Below are positions 8,309 through 17,524 of a stretch of 64,000 nt of DNA, piece by piece. The stretch spans positions 1 to 64,000 of the forward strand of contig JANOYV010000108.1 of NCBI GenBank assembly GCA_031429105.1. The letters are read 5' to 3'. Position numbers and translations under genes: made by a program. This DNA comes from JAKFWF01 sp031429105. Lineage in GTDB: Bacteria; Pseudomonadota; Alphaproteobacteria; Rhizobiales; Hyphomicrobiaceae. The notes beneath the pieces are model-generated. The model worked only from the letters and a program-made list of their open reading frames with translations, was not told where the DNA came from and ran no database searches. The stretch's first letter is position 1. Every line of letters begins with the position of its first letter.

Positions 8309-9526
8309 CTATCGCTGATCCGACAAAGGGACGGTAATTGTAAATTCAGTGCCGGGGTTGCCAGCTTTCACGGTGACGGTTGCGTTCAATTGATTTGCGA
8401 ACAATGAAATTATTCGCATGCCCAATCCCTTCGCCTTTGTAGGATCAAAGCCAACTGGCAAGCCAGATCCTTCATCACGAACAGCGATGGCAAACGCTTC
8501 CCGGCCAACTCGTGAAACGTTTATCCAGATGGTGCCGTTGGGCTGGTCTTTATACGCGTATTTGGCCGCATTCGTGATCAACTCATTCACAATAAGAGCT
8601 ACCGAAATAGCCTTATCTGTTTCAAGCTCAATCCCCCGGTCTGATTCAGCTCGAACTTCACAGTGCGCAACACTGGCATCAAGATTTTTGCAAATTTCTT
8701 TGATATATTCGCCGATTTCCATCCGCTCGATGTTGGGGCTACGACTGAGTTGATCGTGAGCCTTTGCAATTGCTGCCACACGAAACGACGCTTCGCTTAA
8801 GTGCATCGTCAGGTTTGCGTCACCAACGTCTCGGGACTGCAGATTGAGCATGCTCGAAACAATAGACAGGCTGTTTTTAACACGATGGTTCATCTCCTTC
8901 AGCAGAACCTGCTGCCGGTCAAGCGCGGCTTTCAACCTTCGCTCGTGTCGCTCGCGCTCAATCGCCATTCCCAATAAATTCGCAGCGCCCTGAAGGAACG
9001 CTAAATCGTGTTCCTCAAAATCGTCTTCCGATTTGCTGTCCACTTCCAGTACGCCGAAAGGCTTTCCATCGCCCTGCAGAATTACATTCATTGCGCGTCG
9101 GACGCCATGTTTTCTCAACATTTCAGGAGTCCGGAACCTTTGCTCGTTCTCTAAATGATTGGATATGACCGGCTTTCCCGTGCGCAGTGCAAAGCCTGCC
9201 GGTGACGCAAGATCAGCGCCCACTGTCGCAATGCCGATCACGCCTGAATGCCAACCAACTCCAGCGCGCACTAGGAGTTGATTATCAGCGGGGAGAAATT
9301 CTAGAACCTTGCAGTATTCTGCCTTCAACCCTTCAGCCGCGAGCCGTGCGGTATCGTTCAACAGCTGTTCTACCGTCGCCCCCTGAAGTGCTGTTACGCC
9401 CAATTCCGAGAGGATTTCCTGCTGTCTAATTCGCTGCTGCAGAGCACGAAGCGTTAGATCTGGCGCAACGTCGCCAGAAGGTTTTACTTCTACGACGGGT
9501 GGGCTATTTTCGGGTGTATCGGTCAT
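8309..9526 (-). CDS. GAF-domain sensor histidine kinase, HisKA_2/HWE-like
   Basis: 405 residues, soluble. Residues about 45-192 form a GAF sensor domain (GVGWHSGVIG ... FGVLEVDSKSEDDFEEHDLAFLQGAANL). A HisKA_2 dimerisation domain follows with the phospho-acceptor His214 in KEMNHRVKNSL. The HATPase region has the N box in VALIVNELITNAAKYAY, then DEGSGLP and GLGMRII. HisKA_2 kinases of alphaproteobacteria often feed the general stress response (PhyR-NepR-EcfG), but no phyR, nepR or ecfG gene is in this window, so the partner is unknown. It diverges from the CBS gene. Confidence 0.9.
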   Translation of the reverse strand: MTDTPENSPPVVEVKPSGDVAPDLTLRALQQRIRQQEILSELGVTALQGATVEQLLNDTARLAAEGLKAEYCKVLEFLPADNQLLVRAGVGWHSGVIGIATVGADLASPAGFALRTGKPVISNHLENEQRFRTPEMLRKHGVRRAMNVILQGDGKPFGVLEVDSKSEDDFEEHDLAFLQGAANLLGMAIERERHERRLKAALDRQQVLLKEMNHRVKNSLSIVSSMLNLQSRDVGDANLTMHLSEASFRVAAIAKAHDQLSRSPNIERMEIGEYIKEICKNLDASVAHCEVRAESDRGIELETDKAISVALIVNELITNAAKYAYKDQPNGTIWINVSRVGREAFAIAVRDEGSGLPVGFDPTKAKGLGMRIISLFANQLNATVTVKAGNPGTEFTITVPLSDQR

Positions 9527-9938
9527 ACGTCAAAAGCCTTTCCAGCCCCGTCAGATTCACGGCGTATCGATGCTCGAAGCATCCTGTGGATGCATTGAGA
9601 ACATAGTACATTGCACATTACTGCCAGCCATGCGCCCATTTAGCCCGTCGTTGCCAAACCGCCGTATCGTTGACAACGGTCGGTATCAGGGGATTTTGAG
9701 CCGTCAGCGTATTGCTAGCGCATTACGGCAGTACAGCACCAGTGCATCCCTGGCATTGAAGTCTTGCAAGCCGACCCAAGTTGGCAGACGATATTGTGGT
9801 GTGCACTTGAGGGCAGCTTTCCAATCAATGAACTCGGTTGGCTGACCTAGCGGCGGTACAGCCACGCATGCTCTACGATTGTTGCCCTGTCGTACCGCTC
9901 TGGTCAGATCCACCTGCGAAAATGGAGGAGCCGTGGTC
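9527..9938. other. 412-bp intergenic region between divergent genes
   Basis: No convincing gene on either strand. It separates the divergent histidine kinase and CBS-protein genes, so it must hold both promoters. A TTGACA occurs at 9670-9675 in the plus direction, but no good -10 box follows at 16-18 bp. No EcfG-type GGAAC-N16-CGTT motif was found here. Confidence 0.5.
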
Positions 9939-10370
9939 ATGGACGTTGCATCAATTCTGAGAACCAAGGGCAACGCGGTTGCGACCGTGCAGCGCGACGC
10001 AAGCCTGCAAGATGTAGCCGGTTTGCTGGCCTCCAAGCGGATTGGCGCAATCGTGATTACCAGCGCCGACGGCGTCGTCGAGGGCATTATATCGGAACGC
10101 GACATCGTCAAGGCGATTGCCAACCGAGGTGCCTCGTGCCTCCCCGAGGCGGTTGTAGATATCATGACCAAAGATGTAACGACAACCGAGCCGCGCGAGA
10201 GCATCGATCACGTCATGTCGTTAATGACAGCCGGTCGATTCCGGCATGTGCCCGTGGTCGAGAACGGTCGGCTCGTTGGGATCGTGTCGATTGGGGATGC
10301 GGTTAAGCACCATATGGCCGAGGTCGAACTTGAGGCCAACCAGCTCAAGAACTATGTGCTGGCTGGATAA
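9939..10370 (+). CDS. CBS-domain pair protein
   Basis: 143 residues from ATG 9939, preceded by GGAGG. It consists of just two CBS motifs (a Bateman module): residues about 8-65 with GAIVITSADGVVEGIISERDIV and 75-132 with RHVPVVENGRLVGIVSIGDAV. Bateman modules bind adenine nucleotides or S-adenosyl ligands and act as energy sensors. This stand-alone type is common in alphaproteobacteria and its target is usually unknown. It ends 11 bp from the convergent patatin gene. Confidence 0.9.
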   Translation: MDVASILRTKGNAVATVQRDASLQDVAGLLASKRIGAIVITSADGVVEGIISERDIVKAIANRGASCLPEAVVDIMTKDVTTTEPRESIDHVMSLMTAGRFRHVPVVENGRLVGIVSIGDAVKHHMAEVELEANQLKNYVLAG

Positions 10371-10380
10371 AGGCCGTCGA

Positions 10381-11358
10381 TCATGCGTGATTTTGACTGG
10401 CTGTGGCAACGCCTGATGCCGTGTGGCGTGGCTCCAGCGCGCGGCGTGTGTCGATCTCGCGCGCAATATCTTCGATTTCACGCCGTGTTGCCTGATGCCC
10501 GCGCTCGATCAGTTCCTCGGCCCGATGGAAGTCGAATAAGCCGATGCCGGACAGTCGCGGGTTGATCAGCGCATCGGGCGGGTCGCCAGCCAGTCTGGAC
10601 CTGGCAATCCGATCCTGTACGATGTTGAAGGCTTCGACCATCACAGTGGAAATTCCCGGTACCGATTCACCCCGGCCGAAGACCTGACGTTGCAACAGTT
10701 TACGTACATCAAGTCCGGATTTGACGGTTGCGGGCTGTACCACGGCCGGGGCTGAATCAGGTGCCGCATCAAGGTGCGGCAGTACCGTTCCACGCCCGCA
10801 CATGTCTGCGTTGAGATTGACCGCGATCACATAGCGTGCCCCCAACGCCCGGCACACGCTCACCGGCACAGGATTGACCAAGGCGCCGTCGAACAGCCAC
10901 CGATTGTTGATGTTCACCGGCTTGAAGATGCCAGGCAGCGCATAGGATGCCCGCATCGCCGACACGATATGGCCGCGCGATAACCAGACTTCATGCCCCG
11001 AGCCGATTTCTGTAGCGACGGCCGTGAACGGGCGCTTCAGACTCTCGATCGTGGTATCGCCGAGCGTGGCCTCCAAACGGTTGCAGAGCCGTTGCCCCGT
11101 AATAAGGCCTGAACCGGTTAAGTTGAAATCGAGATATCCGAACACCTTGCGGCGCGTGAGATCGCGGGCAAAGCTTTCGAGGGCATCGAGTTTTTCAGCG
11201 GCGAAGCACCCGCCGACGACCGCGCCAATGGATGTGCCAGCAATGATATCTGGGACGATTCCGGCATCTTCGAGGGCGCGCAGGACGCCAATGTGGGCCC
11301 ATCCGCGAGCTGCACCCCCGCCGAGCGCCAATCCGATCTTTGTCTTGCCAATCGCCAT
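10381..11358 (-). CDS. Patatin-like phospholipase, RssA/YchK type
   Basis: 325 residues. Patatin hallmarks: the oxyanion glycine stretch LALGGGAARGWAHIG (residues 10-24), the nucleophile GTSIG with Ser43, and the catalytic Asp157 in WLFDGALVNPVPV. The family uses a Ser-Asp dyad to hydrolyse acyl esters of lipids. There is no signal peptide, so it is cytosolic or membrane-associated. The C-terminal 90 residues, after the catalytic Asp, end in a charged helical region. The physiological substrate is not evident. Confidence 0.9.
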   Translation of the reverse strand: MAIGKTKIGLALGGGAARGWAHIGVLRALEDAGIVPDIIAGTSIGAVVGGCFAAEKLDALESFARDLTRRKVFGYLDFNLTGSGLITGQRLCNRLEATLGDTTIESLKRPFTAVATEIGSGHEVWLSRGHIVSAMRASYALPGIFKPVNINNRWLFDGALVNPVPVSVCRALGARYVIAVNLNADMCGRGTVLPHLDAAPDSAPAVVQPATVKSGLDVRKLLQRQVFGRGESVPGISTVMVEAFNIVQDRIARSRLAGDPPDALINPRLSGIGLFDFHRAEELIERGHQATRREIEDIAREIDTRRALEPRHTASGVATASQNHA

Positions 11359-11560
11359 AGCGGCAAATGCTCCGGTTGGATCTTCGGTTGGCAGTCTATG
11401 ATGCTACCAAAGGTGTGTCGCCTGGGCCGGACACAAGGTTCGAACCTACGTTAACAAAGATCATTTAAGGTAAAGCTACCGTGGTGTCGGTGGGGCAGAC
11501 GTCGCGCCATGCAACCACCAACGCTGAATGATCAGCCCGCCGAAAAGGTTAACGGATCGT

Positions 11561-12034
11561 CTACGTGTCGTTCTGGTCGCATTTTGCCATCGCGTCCTTC
11601 GCCAGCACCGTAAGCCCGATGGGCTCGCCAGTCGCGGTTCCAGGTGCCACGCTGCGGTAGAAGCAGGAACGGGTGCCGGTGTGGCATGCGACGCCAGCGC
11701 CAGTAACGCGGACTTCAACCAAGAGGACGTCCTGATCGCAATCAATTCTGACACGCTCGACTTCCAGATTGTTGCCGCTCTCCTCGCCCTTCAGCCAGAT
11801 TTTCTTGCGGGATCGGCTCCAGAAATGTGCCTTGCGTGTTGTCAGTGTTAAATGCAGGGCTTCGTCATTCATCCAGGCAAACATTAGCACCGCCTGATCG
11901 TCAGCATCCGAGACGATTGCTGGAATGAGGCCCTCGGCGTCGAACTTCGGCATGAAAACGTAGCCGTGCTCAATCTCTCCTGACGTGCCCGGAGCATGAA
12001 AGTGCTTGCTGGCGGGTTTGCGTTCGTCCGTCAT
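11561..12034 (-). CDS. hisI: Phosphoribosyl-AMP cyclohydrolase
   Basis: 157 residues. HisI opens the adenine ring of phosphoribosyl-AMP in step 3 of histidine synthesis. Visible family motifs are VLMFAWMNDEAL, ARFWSRSR-like KAHFWSRSRKKIWLKGEESGN, the metal-binding RIDCDQDVLLVEV and the zinc Cys pair in ACHTGTRSCFYR. It is a stand-alone enzyme without the HisE domain, as usual in alphaproteobacteria. The ATG overlaps the folE stop by 4 bp (ATGA), showing translational coupling to folE. Confidence 0.95.
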   Translation of the reverse strand: MTDERKPASKHFHAPGTSGEIEHGYVFMPKFDAEGLIPAIVSDADDQAVLMFAWMNDEALHLTLTTRKAHFWSRSRKKIWLKGEESGNNLEVERVRIDCDQDVLLVEVRVTGAGVACHTGTRSCFYRSVAPGTATGEPIGLTVLAKDAMAKCDQNDT

Positions 12035-12675
12035 CGTTGGCCTTGACCACCGCGCACCATCGACATGAATCGGGCGATGCGCGCTTCGTTGTTAGCAAAA
12101 CTGCCAAGAAACCGAGTGGTCAACGTGCCAACGCCCATCTGATGCACGCCGCGGGCGGCCATGCATTGATGTTCTGCCTCGATCATCACCGCAACCCCCT
12201 TGGGGGCGAGCGCGGTCTCAATTGCGGCTGCGATTTCTGACGTCAAGTTTTCCTGGGTCTGCAGCCGGTGAGCAAGAACTTCGACGACTCGGGCCAATCG
12301 GGATAATCCGACGATCGGCCCACCAGGGATGTATGCAACGTGCGCTCGTCCGACAAACGGCGCGACGTGGTGCTCGCAGTGACTGGTGAAAGTGATATCG
12401 CGCAGGACGACCATGTCGTCGTAGTCGCTGGCATTTTCGAATGTCGATGTGCGCAGGAGTTCGACGGGGTCATGTGCGTAGCCTTCGAAGTATTCACCGT
12501 AGGCTGCGGCCACACGCGCTGGCGTATCGCGCAGCGCGTCACGTTTCGGATTGTCACCGGCCCAAGCCAGCAGGGTTCGCACTGCCGCTTCGGCCTGCTC
12601 GCGAGTGGGCCGCTGGTCGTTGGCGATCATGCCATCAAGGGGACGGAGGTGCTCTGCGCGTGAAATCTTGGTCAA
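12031..12675 (-). CDS. folE: GTP cyclohydrolase I
   Basis: 214 residues. The enzyme converts GTP to 7,8-dihydroneopterin triphosphate for folate and for the queuosine pathway. The zinc ligands are visible in TSHCEHHVAPF and the later EAEHQCMAARGV segment. Other family motifs present are RDTPARVAAAYGEYFEGY and GLSRLARVVEVLAHRLQTQENLT. The gene overlaps hisI by 4 bp. Queuosine genes (queF, transporter, queC) lie 9-12 kb away, and folE supplies their precursor. Confidence 0.95.
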   Translation of the reverse strand: MTKISRAEHLRPLDGMIANDQRPTREQAEAAVRTLLAWAGDNPKRDALRDTPARVAAAYGEYFEGYAHDPVELLRTSTFENASDYDDMVVLRDITFTSHCEHHVAPFVGRAHVAYIPGGPIVGLSRLARVVEVLAHRLQTQENLTSEIAAAIETALAPKGVAVMIEAEHQCMAARGVHQMGVGTLTTRFLGSFANNEARIARFMSMVRGGQGQR

Positions 12676-12849
12676 GCTTTATCATCCCTGTCGGTGACGA
12701 ATTGGCCATACGGCACGGGCTGCGTTACCGTGACCCTCGAAGTTGATAGTCTGCAATGTTATATATATTGGCGCGCATCACTGCGAAATCAAACCAGGAC
12801 GTGATGAGCGATGACAAAATAGCGTTAGCTGATATGGCGGACCCAACCC

Positions 12850-13314
12850 ATGGCTGAGCTTAGCGACATCTACAACTCAAAAATCATGGAACTGGCGTCT
12901 GGAATTTCCCGGGCGGCGCGACTTACCCACGCAGATGCTACAGCAACCCAGCATTCGAAGTTGTGCGGTTCTACCATTTCAGTTGATCTGGAAGTGCGTA
13001 ACAACATTGTGACTGACTATGCGCAGACAGTAAAAGCCTGCCTGTTGGGTCAAGCCGCAGCGTCGGTCATGGCGCGCGAGATTGTCGGATCAACGGTCGC
13101 AGAGGTGCGCAGTGTCGGCGCAACCATGCGCGCCATGCTGAAGGCATCGGGTCCAGCGCCAACCGGTCGCTGGGCGGATCTGGCAGTGCTGGAGCCGGTG
13201 CGCGCGGTAAAGGCCCGGCAGGCGTCAGCGTTACTTGTTTTCGATGCGATCGATGCGGCACTCCGTATGATTGACGAGCAACCGGTCACAACCGGCGCGC
13301 GAGCCAGCCAGTGA
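12850..13314 (+). CDS. IscU/NifU-like iron-sulfur cluster scaffold protein
   Basis: 154 residues. The N-terminal IscU fold has ATAQHSKLCGST-type (residues about 30-40) and VKACLLGQAAASVMA (about 62-76) segments, supplying two of the three scaffold cysteines. The third Cys, expected near the LEPVRAVKARQASALLVFDA segment, is absent, as in the usual alphaproteobacterial version of this protein. Clusters may therefore be handled differently, or the protein has another role. Its stop overlaps the GTG start of yidD by 4 bp (GTGA). Confidence 0.85.
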   Translation: MAELSDIYNSKIMELASGISRAARLTHADATATQHSKLCGSTISVDLEVRNNIVTDYAQTVKACLLGQAAASVMAREIVGSTVAEVRSVGATMRAMLKASGPAPTGRWADLAVLEPVRAVKARQASALLVFDAIDAALRMIDEQPVTTGARASQ

Positions 13315-13637
13315 CTTTTGCCGGTGCAACAGCTGCCCTGCTCAAGGCTCCGGTCCACGCCTATCGGTGGACGTTGAAGCCACTACTCGGGCACGAGTGT
13401 CGACACCTACCAACCTGTTCGGCGTACGCCCTCGATGCGATTGACCGCAATGGGGCGTGGCGCGGCTTCTGGTTGAGTAGCTCCCGCGTGTGCCGGTGCC
13501 ATCCCTGGGGCACGTCTGGTTTCGATCCTGCGCCCGATATCGTTTCCGAGCGCCACCCGTTGTCACCCTGGCGCTATGGGCGTTGGACGCAAGCGGCAGT
13601 CGCAGCCGATCAGCGTCTGCACACGCCAGATGTATGA
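13311..13637 (+). CDS. yidD: Membrane protein insertion efficiency factor YidD
   Basis: 108 residues from a GTG overlapping the previous stop. The conserved YidD core is clear: YRWTLKPLLGHECRHLPTCSAYALDAIDRNG, then SRVCRCHPWGTSGFDP, containing the conserved Cys residues. YidD is a small amphipathic inner-membrane-associated protein that helps YidC-dependent insertion. In many genomes it sits between rpmH/rnpA and yidC; here it is coupled to an IscU-like gene instead, a known arrangement in this class. Confidence 0.92.
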   Translation: MTFAGATAALLKAPVHAYRWTLKPLLGHECRHLPTCSAYALDAIDRNGAWRGFWLSSSRVCRCHPWGTSGFDPAPDIVSERHPLSPWRYGRWTQAAVAADQRLHTPDV

Positions 13638-13647
13638 GTCGAAGCGG

Positions 13648-14535
13648 CTATTTCGGCAGTCGTGCGATCCGTTCCGCAGCAGCCGGTGCGCCGAGTTCCT
13701 GGGCGCGGGCGTACCATTTGCGTGCAGTAATGGGGTCAGGCTGGACGCCCAACACGCCAAGGCGCGATAGCTCCCACGCGTCATAGGTGGCAGCCAGCGT
13801 CATGGCGGCTTCGGGCAGACCGAGGTCGGCAGCACGTTCCAACAATGCGCGCGCGGCCACCATTGAGCCGGTTCGCAGTTGTGCCGTTCCCCGTTCCAGC
13901 AAGCGCTGCGCCTGCTCCCGATCCTGCGGCGACATGAAAGGGGGCGGAGTGGGCGCAGGCGTAGGTGTGACTGTCGGCGGGCTTGCGGGGAGTGCCGACA
14001 TGGCCCCGCGCGCCACTAGCTTTGGCGGCGTCGGTTCGAGGGGGGACGCGATCAAGCCCGCCGGCGCGATGACGAGGGCAGTGCGTGCTTCGGCCAATAC
14101 GCGTCCCTCAATTGAGAACAGCGATAAGCTCAATTCGCTTTTGCCTTGGGTGCCAGGTTGGACCTTGATCCTAAGCTTGGCGAGACCGTCGATTGGGATC
14201 GCCCATGCGCCCGCTGCGATCTGGTGCCCATCGGTGAGTTGAACCGATGCCGGTAATCCTTTGATGCGCAGGAAACTGTTGGCCGGAAGGGCTGCCATTG
14301 GCGCAATGCTGATGGCGAGGCGGGTCTCAGCGCCGGGCTCGCCCAGGATGATATTCCCAACCTCAATCGACAGAACGCTCTGCGCGAGCGGAGCAATACC
14401 AACGCGCGACTGACTTGCCGCTGGCGTCGAGATCCCACCGAGGCTGAGGAGAGTTGCTAGTAGGACGATCCGCGTGGCGTACCCGATGTGGGTAAACTGA
14501 GGTCCAGAAGTTGGCCAGTATGCGTGGACAAGCAT
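13648..14535 (-). CDS. Secreted Sel1-like repeat protein, copy 1
   Basis: 295 residues. ATG 14535 overlaps the stop of the upstream TAXI gene by one base (TAATG), so the pair is translationally coupled. A signal or membrane anchor segment lies at about 10-45. A beta-rich domain (about 50-160, with SFLRIKGLPASVQLTDGH and GAWAIPIDGLAKLRI) is followed by a Pro/Thr-rich linker and a C-terminal Sel1/TPR-like part with GTAQLRTGSMVAARALLERAAD and ARKWYARAQELGAPAAAERI. It is a clear paralogue of the gene at 16584-17468. Role unknown; probably an envelope protein working with its TAXI partner. Confidence 0.75.
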   Translation of the reverse strand: MLVHAYWPTSGPQFTHIGYATRIVLLATLLSLGGISTPAASQSRVGIAPLAQSVLSIEVGNIILGEPGAETRLAISIAPMAALPANSFLRIKGLPASVQLTDGHQIAAGAWAIPIDGLAKLRIKVQPGTQGKSELSLSLFSIEGRVLAEARTALVIAPAGLIASPLEPTPPKLVARGAMSALPASPPTVTPTPAPTPPPFMSPQDREQAQRLLERGTAQLRTGSMVAARALLERAADLGLPEAAMTLAATYDAWELSRLGVLGVQPDPITARKWYARAQELGAPAAAERIARLPK

Positions 14536-15854
14536 TATCGGGTTTGTCCCCGGTTCCACTCCATGAATGTTTTGAAGAGGCGTTCTTGTTCGGCAGCGTC
14601 ACCTGGGGCCGCGCGCTGAGCTTGCTTGCGCGCGAGCGCTGGATCTATGGCCGGTGCAGCGTTGGCAGCCGTGCCGGCACTGTTGGTCACTTGACGATTA
14701 TTGCTTGCACCAAGGCTATCGAGTTTGGCCTGCATGGCGGAAAATCGTTTCCAGCCCGGTACGGGGGCTGCAAGGTTGACGCTTTTCCAGCTATTGTCAT
14801 AGGGCGGCTTTTGCAGCTGCACGAAACGCTCGACAAATCGGTCGACGAAGCGGGCGAGGCGGCGATGACGATCGCTGCCAACGCCTGCGTTAGCGACCGC
14901 GAGGACCACTGGAACCGCGATGGTTGCAATGCTTTTATCCTTTGGAATTAGGTTTGGATATTCGGCATGCTCGAGCTTGGCTGGCAAATAGAGATCTTCC
15001 AGCGCATTCGAATAGTCCACGGGCAGCAACTTGAACCCCTCGGGCCATGCGGGCTGGGCGAGCGGCGCGACCGGTTTTGTGGTGACAAAGACGACGGCAG
15101 CAACATCGGTATTTTTCGTCATCGCAGCCATGACTTCGCGATGGGGCTCAAACTGCTTCACAACAGTGATGCCAAGACGGTCGAACACGATCGGGCCCGT
15201 GAACGCCGCAGCCGTGCCAACAGAGTTGAAATTCACTCGCTTTCCGGCAAGGTCTTGCAGCGTGTTGATCCCGGGCCGGGCCAAGACGTGCATTTCAGCG
15301 ACGAAGAGGTTGGCGACATACGCCACCTGGTTCTCAATATTGGGGATCTTTTCCTTGGTCTTGTAGTGATCCATCACGTCGCCATAGACGATCGCTGCAT
15401 CGACGCCGCGTAAATAAAGAATATCGGTAAAATTCTCAAACACTCCGCGGGTCACGATCGGCATCACCCGGAGGTTTTCAGCATCGTCGGTCACCTGGGC
15501 GAGTTCAGCGGCGAGACGCAAGGGTGCGCCTTCGATGCGCCCGGCGGCAATACCAACAACCCACTGATTGACCGCATCGCGTCGGCGCTGCAGTGGCGAA
15601 GTGCCATCTACGCCGACAGCCCCTTTGACTGCGCCCTTGACGGCCGATGGGACGACAGACTGGGGGACTGATTGTTTTGCCTTCGGGGGGGCTGCATCTT
15701 TGGGTTTCTCTACCACCTTTGGAGTGGCGGTTGGAGCTGGCGCATTGAACGGCCATAGGCCTTGCGCCAGCACATGCGTGGTAGCGGTGCTGGCCACTAG
15801 AAATGCCGCTGCAAGTCTAATCACCGCAGGTTTCAAAGCTCTGAAAAGGTTCAT
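14535..15854 (-). CDS. TAXI-family periplasmic solute-binding protein, copy 1
   Basis: 439 residues from ATG 15854, with a hydrophobic signal segment. The central part (about 85-340) is a TAXI-type TRAP solute receptor: ILYLRGVDAAIVYGDVMDHYK, HVLARPGINTLQDLAGKRVNFNSVGTAAAFTGP and the late NLIPKDKSIATIAVPVVL strand. An extra N-terminal Pro/Lys-rich linker and a C-terminal AEQERLF-x(3)-EW motif are shared with the second copy. No TRAP permease subunit (DctM or fused 4TM-12TM) is present nearby, so it is an orphan receptor here. The ligand is unknown. Confidence 0.82.
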   Translation of the reverse strand: MNLFRALKPAVIRLAAAFLVASTATTHVLAQGLWPFNAPAPTATPKVVEKPKDAAPPKAKQSVPQSVVPSAVKGAVKGAVGVDGTSPLQRRRDAVNQWVVGIAAGRIEGAPLRLAAELAQVTDDAENLRVMPIVTRGVFENFTDILYLRGVDAAIVYGDVMDHYKTKEKIPNIENQVAYVANLFVAEMHVLARPGINTLQDLAGKRVNFNSVGTAAAFTGPIVFDRLGITVVKQFEPHREVMAAMTKNTDVAAVVFVTTKPVAPLAQPAWPEGFKLLPVDYSNALEDLYLPAKLEHAEYPNLIPKDKSIATIAVPVVLAVANAGVGSDRHRRLARFVDRFVERFVQLQKPPYDNSWKSVNLAAPVPGWKRFSAMQAKLDSLGASNNRQVTNSAGTAANAAPAIDPALARKQAQRAAPGDAAEQERLFKTFMEWNRGQTR

Positions 15855-15930
15855 GTTCCAGTTCAAACGGTACGCCTCCACACCACAAAACAACACGACC
15901 GATCCAACCGGTTGCGAGGCTCATCGCCCC

Positions 15931-16443
15931 TTAAGGCTTGATGTAGGCGTAGCCCGTTGCCTGCAACTCCATCAACCGAACGACACCCGAGGGCACGACT
16001 CTGGCTTCTGGCATGATCTTAATGGCGCTACCTTCGGACTTTGCCATATTGTCGCGTGTATTTGCACAAGCGATGAAGGTTAAGCCACCTTCTTCAAGAG
16101 CCATGCTTGAAATACGCGCTTTGACCGGGCTTTTATCATCGCGCAGCATGTGAAGCCCCGGACCGTACGTCACGATCTCGACCTTCACCGGGCGACCCAG
16201 TGCCTTGTAATGCGAGAAAATATTTTGTGCGTTGTTCAACGCTAGCGTCATGATCGCCGGATCATTCTGGTCGACATGGAGCGCAACCAGATGTGGCTTG
16301 ATGCTCGCGGGCCTAGCGGTCGACGGTCGCGTTGTGCTCGGTTGTGATGCGCCGGGTTGGGTGGTCTGGGCAATCGCAGAACAAGCCCCTGCGATCGCGA
16401 TCCCAAAAACACAAAGTGCTAGCATAATCAAGCGCTTCATCAA
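15931..16443 (-). CDS. Secreted DsrE-like protein
   Basis: 170 residues from ATG 16443 (or the adjacent ATG 16440). There is a signal peptide with an alanine-rich C-region (MLALCVFGIAIAGACSAIA), then a Thr/Ser/Pro linker and a DsrE/DsrF-like domain with KVEIVTYGPGLHMLRDD, MALEEGGLTFIACANTRDNMAKSEG and VVPSGVVRLMELQATGYAYIKP. One Cys is retained in FIACANT. Periplasmic DsrE proteins of this type are uncharacterised. The gene sits between the two TAXI/Sel1 pairs on the same strand. Confidence 0.8.
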   Translation of the reverse strand: MMKRLIMLALCVFGIAIAGACSAIAQTTQPGASQPSTTRPSTARPASIKPHLVALHVDQNDPAIMTLALNNAQNIFSHYKALGRPVKVEIVTYGPGLHMLRDDKSPVKARISSMALEEGGLTFIACANTRDNMAKSEGSAIKIMPEARVVPSGVVRLMELQATGYAYIKP

Positions 16444-16583
16444 TTTTACCCCTATCCGTCAAATGATCTCGAAGCTGCGCACCGCAATCACAAGAAGCCC
16501 GATCACGCCTGACTGCTGCATCCGATTGTCAGCTTTGTGACGGCGTTAGATTGGGTCGAGCGTCTCGCAAGTTATTTGGACAC

Positions 16584-17468
16584 TTATGGAGTACTGACCC
16601 GGCGCAGGCGCTCATCAGCACCAGCAGCGCCAAGCACGCGTGCTCGCTCGTACCATTTGCGGGCTGCGTCGAGATCACCCTTTAGTCCCTTGACCCCGCG
16701 ACGCGCAAGTTCGGTTGGGTCATAGGTGCCGCCCATAGCAATCGCGGCTTCCGGCAAGCCAGCGTCTGCTGCGCGCTGATAAAGCAAGCGCGCGGCCGCA
16801 ATGTCGCCACCGGCCAACTCGCTATCGCCACGCGCCATCATCTTTGATGTGCGTTCCCGATCCTCTGGCTTCACTGTTGAAACTGGCGGTGGTTCGACCC
16901 GTTGCAAGGCCGGACGGATCGGCGGGGATAGATCAAGACCGGGGGGGCCAAGCGAAGCGCTGGTTGGCGCGCGGGTGGACGGTGGTGCTTGGGCGGTTCC
17001 AGGCGTTGATAAGGCTCCAGCAGTAACCGCAAGCGTGAGTTTTGCCTCCGCCAACACTGTGCCGTCGATGGCGAGAAGTGCCAACTGCAATTCATTGCGG
17101 CCAGAGGTCGTCAGTGGAACGGTAAGCCTGAGATCGCTCAAGCCTGCGAGGGGCAATGCCCATGTGCCCGCCGATACGAAATGCCCATCCGAAAACACGG
17201 CTTGGTTTGGCACGCCTCGAACTCTGATAAAGCAGTTGCGCGGCAATGTCTCGGTCGGACCGACTTGGATTGGCAGCGGTGTTTCCACCATCGGTTCGAC
17301 CAAGACAATCGCAGACACAGCAATGGTTGGCTTTGATTTCGCATCTTGGGCCAAGGCTTGATGGTAAGGCGGAGTTACTATCAATCCCGCCACCAAGAGG
17401 ATAGTCGCTGCACCCGCTTGGAGAGCCACGTCACGTACAATGCGTGCCGCGCGCGTTTGCCATGTCAT
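16584..17468 (-). CDS. Secreted Sel1-like repeat protein, copy 2
   Basis: 294 residues from ATG 17468 (an in-frame ATG at 17486 is also possible). Same architecture as copy 1: membrane anchor or signal (about 10-45), beta-rich domain with NCFIRVRGVPNQAVFSDGH and GTWALPLAGLSDLRL, a Pro-rich linker and a C-terminal Sel1-like helical region ending RKWYERARVLGAAGADERLRR. The sequence is diverged from copy 1 along its whole length, so the duplication is old. It follows TAXI copy 2 on the same strand. Confidence 0.75.
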   Translation of the reverse strand: MTWQTRAARIVRDVALQAGAATILLVAGLIVTPPYHQALAQDAKSKPTIAVSAIVLVEPMVETPLPIQVGPTETLPRNCFIRVRGVPNQAVFSDGHFVSAGTWALPLAGLSDLRLTVPLTTSGRNELQLALLAIDGTVLAEAKLTLAVTAGALSTPGTAQAPPSTRAPTSASLGPPGLDLSPPIRPALQRVEPPPVSTVKPEDRERTSKMMARGDSELAGGDIAAARLLYQRAADAGLPEAAIAMGGTYDPTELARRGVKGLKGDLDAARKWYERARVLGAAGADERLRRVSTP

Positions 17469-17524
17469 GATCCTGTGCCCTCCCATTTGTGCAAGCGCCC
17501 CCCGCGCCGTTCCTAAATACTATG

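Noticed and set aside
11437..11446. GGTTCGAACC, like a tRNA T-arm
   Set aside because: It is a simple 10-bp palindrome; no acceptor, D or anticodon stems are found around it.
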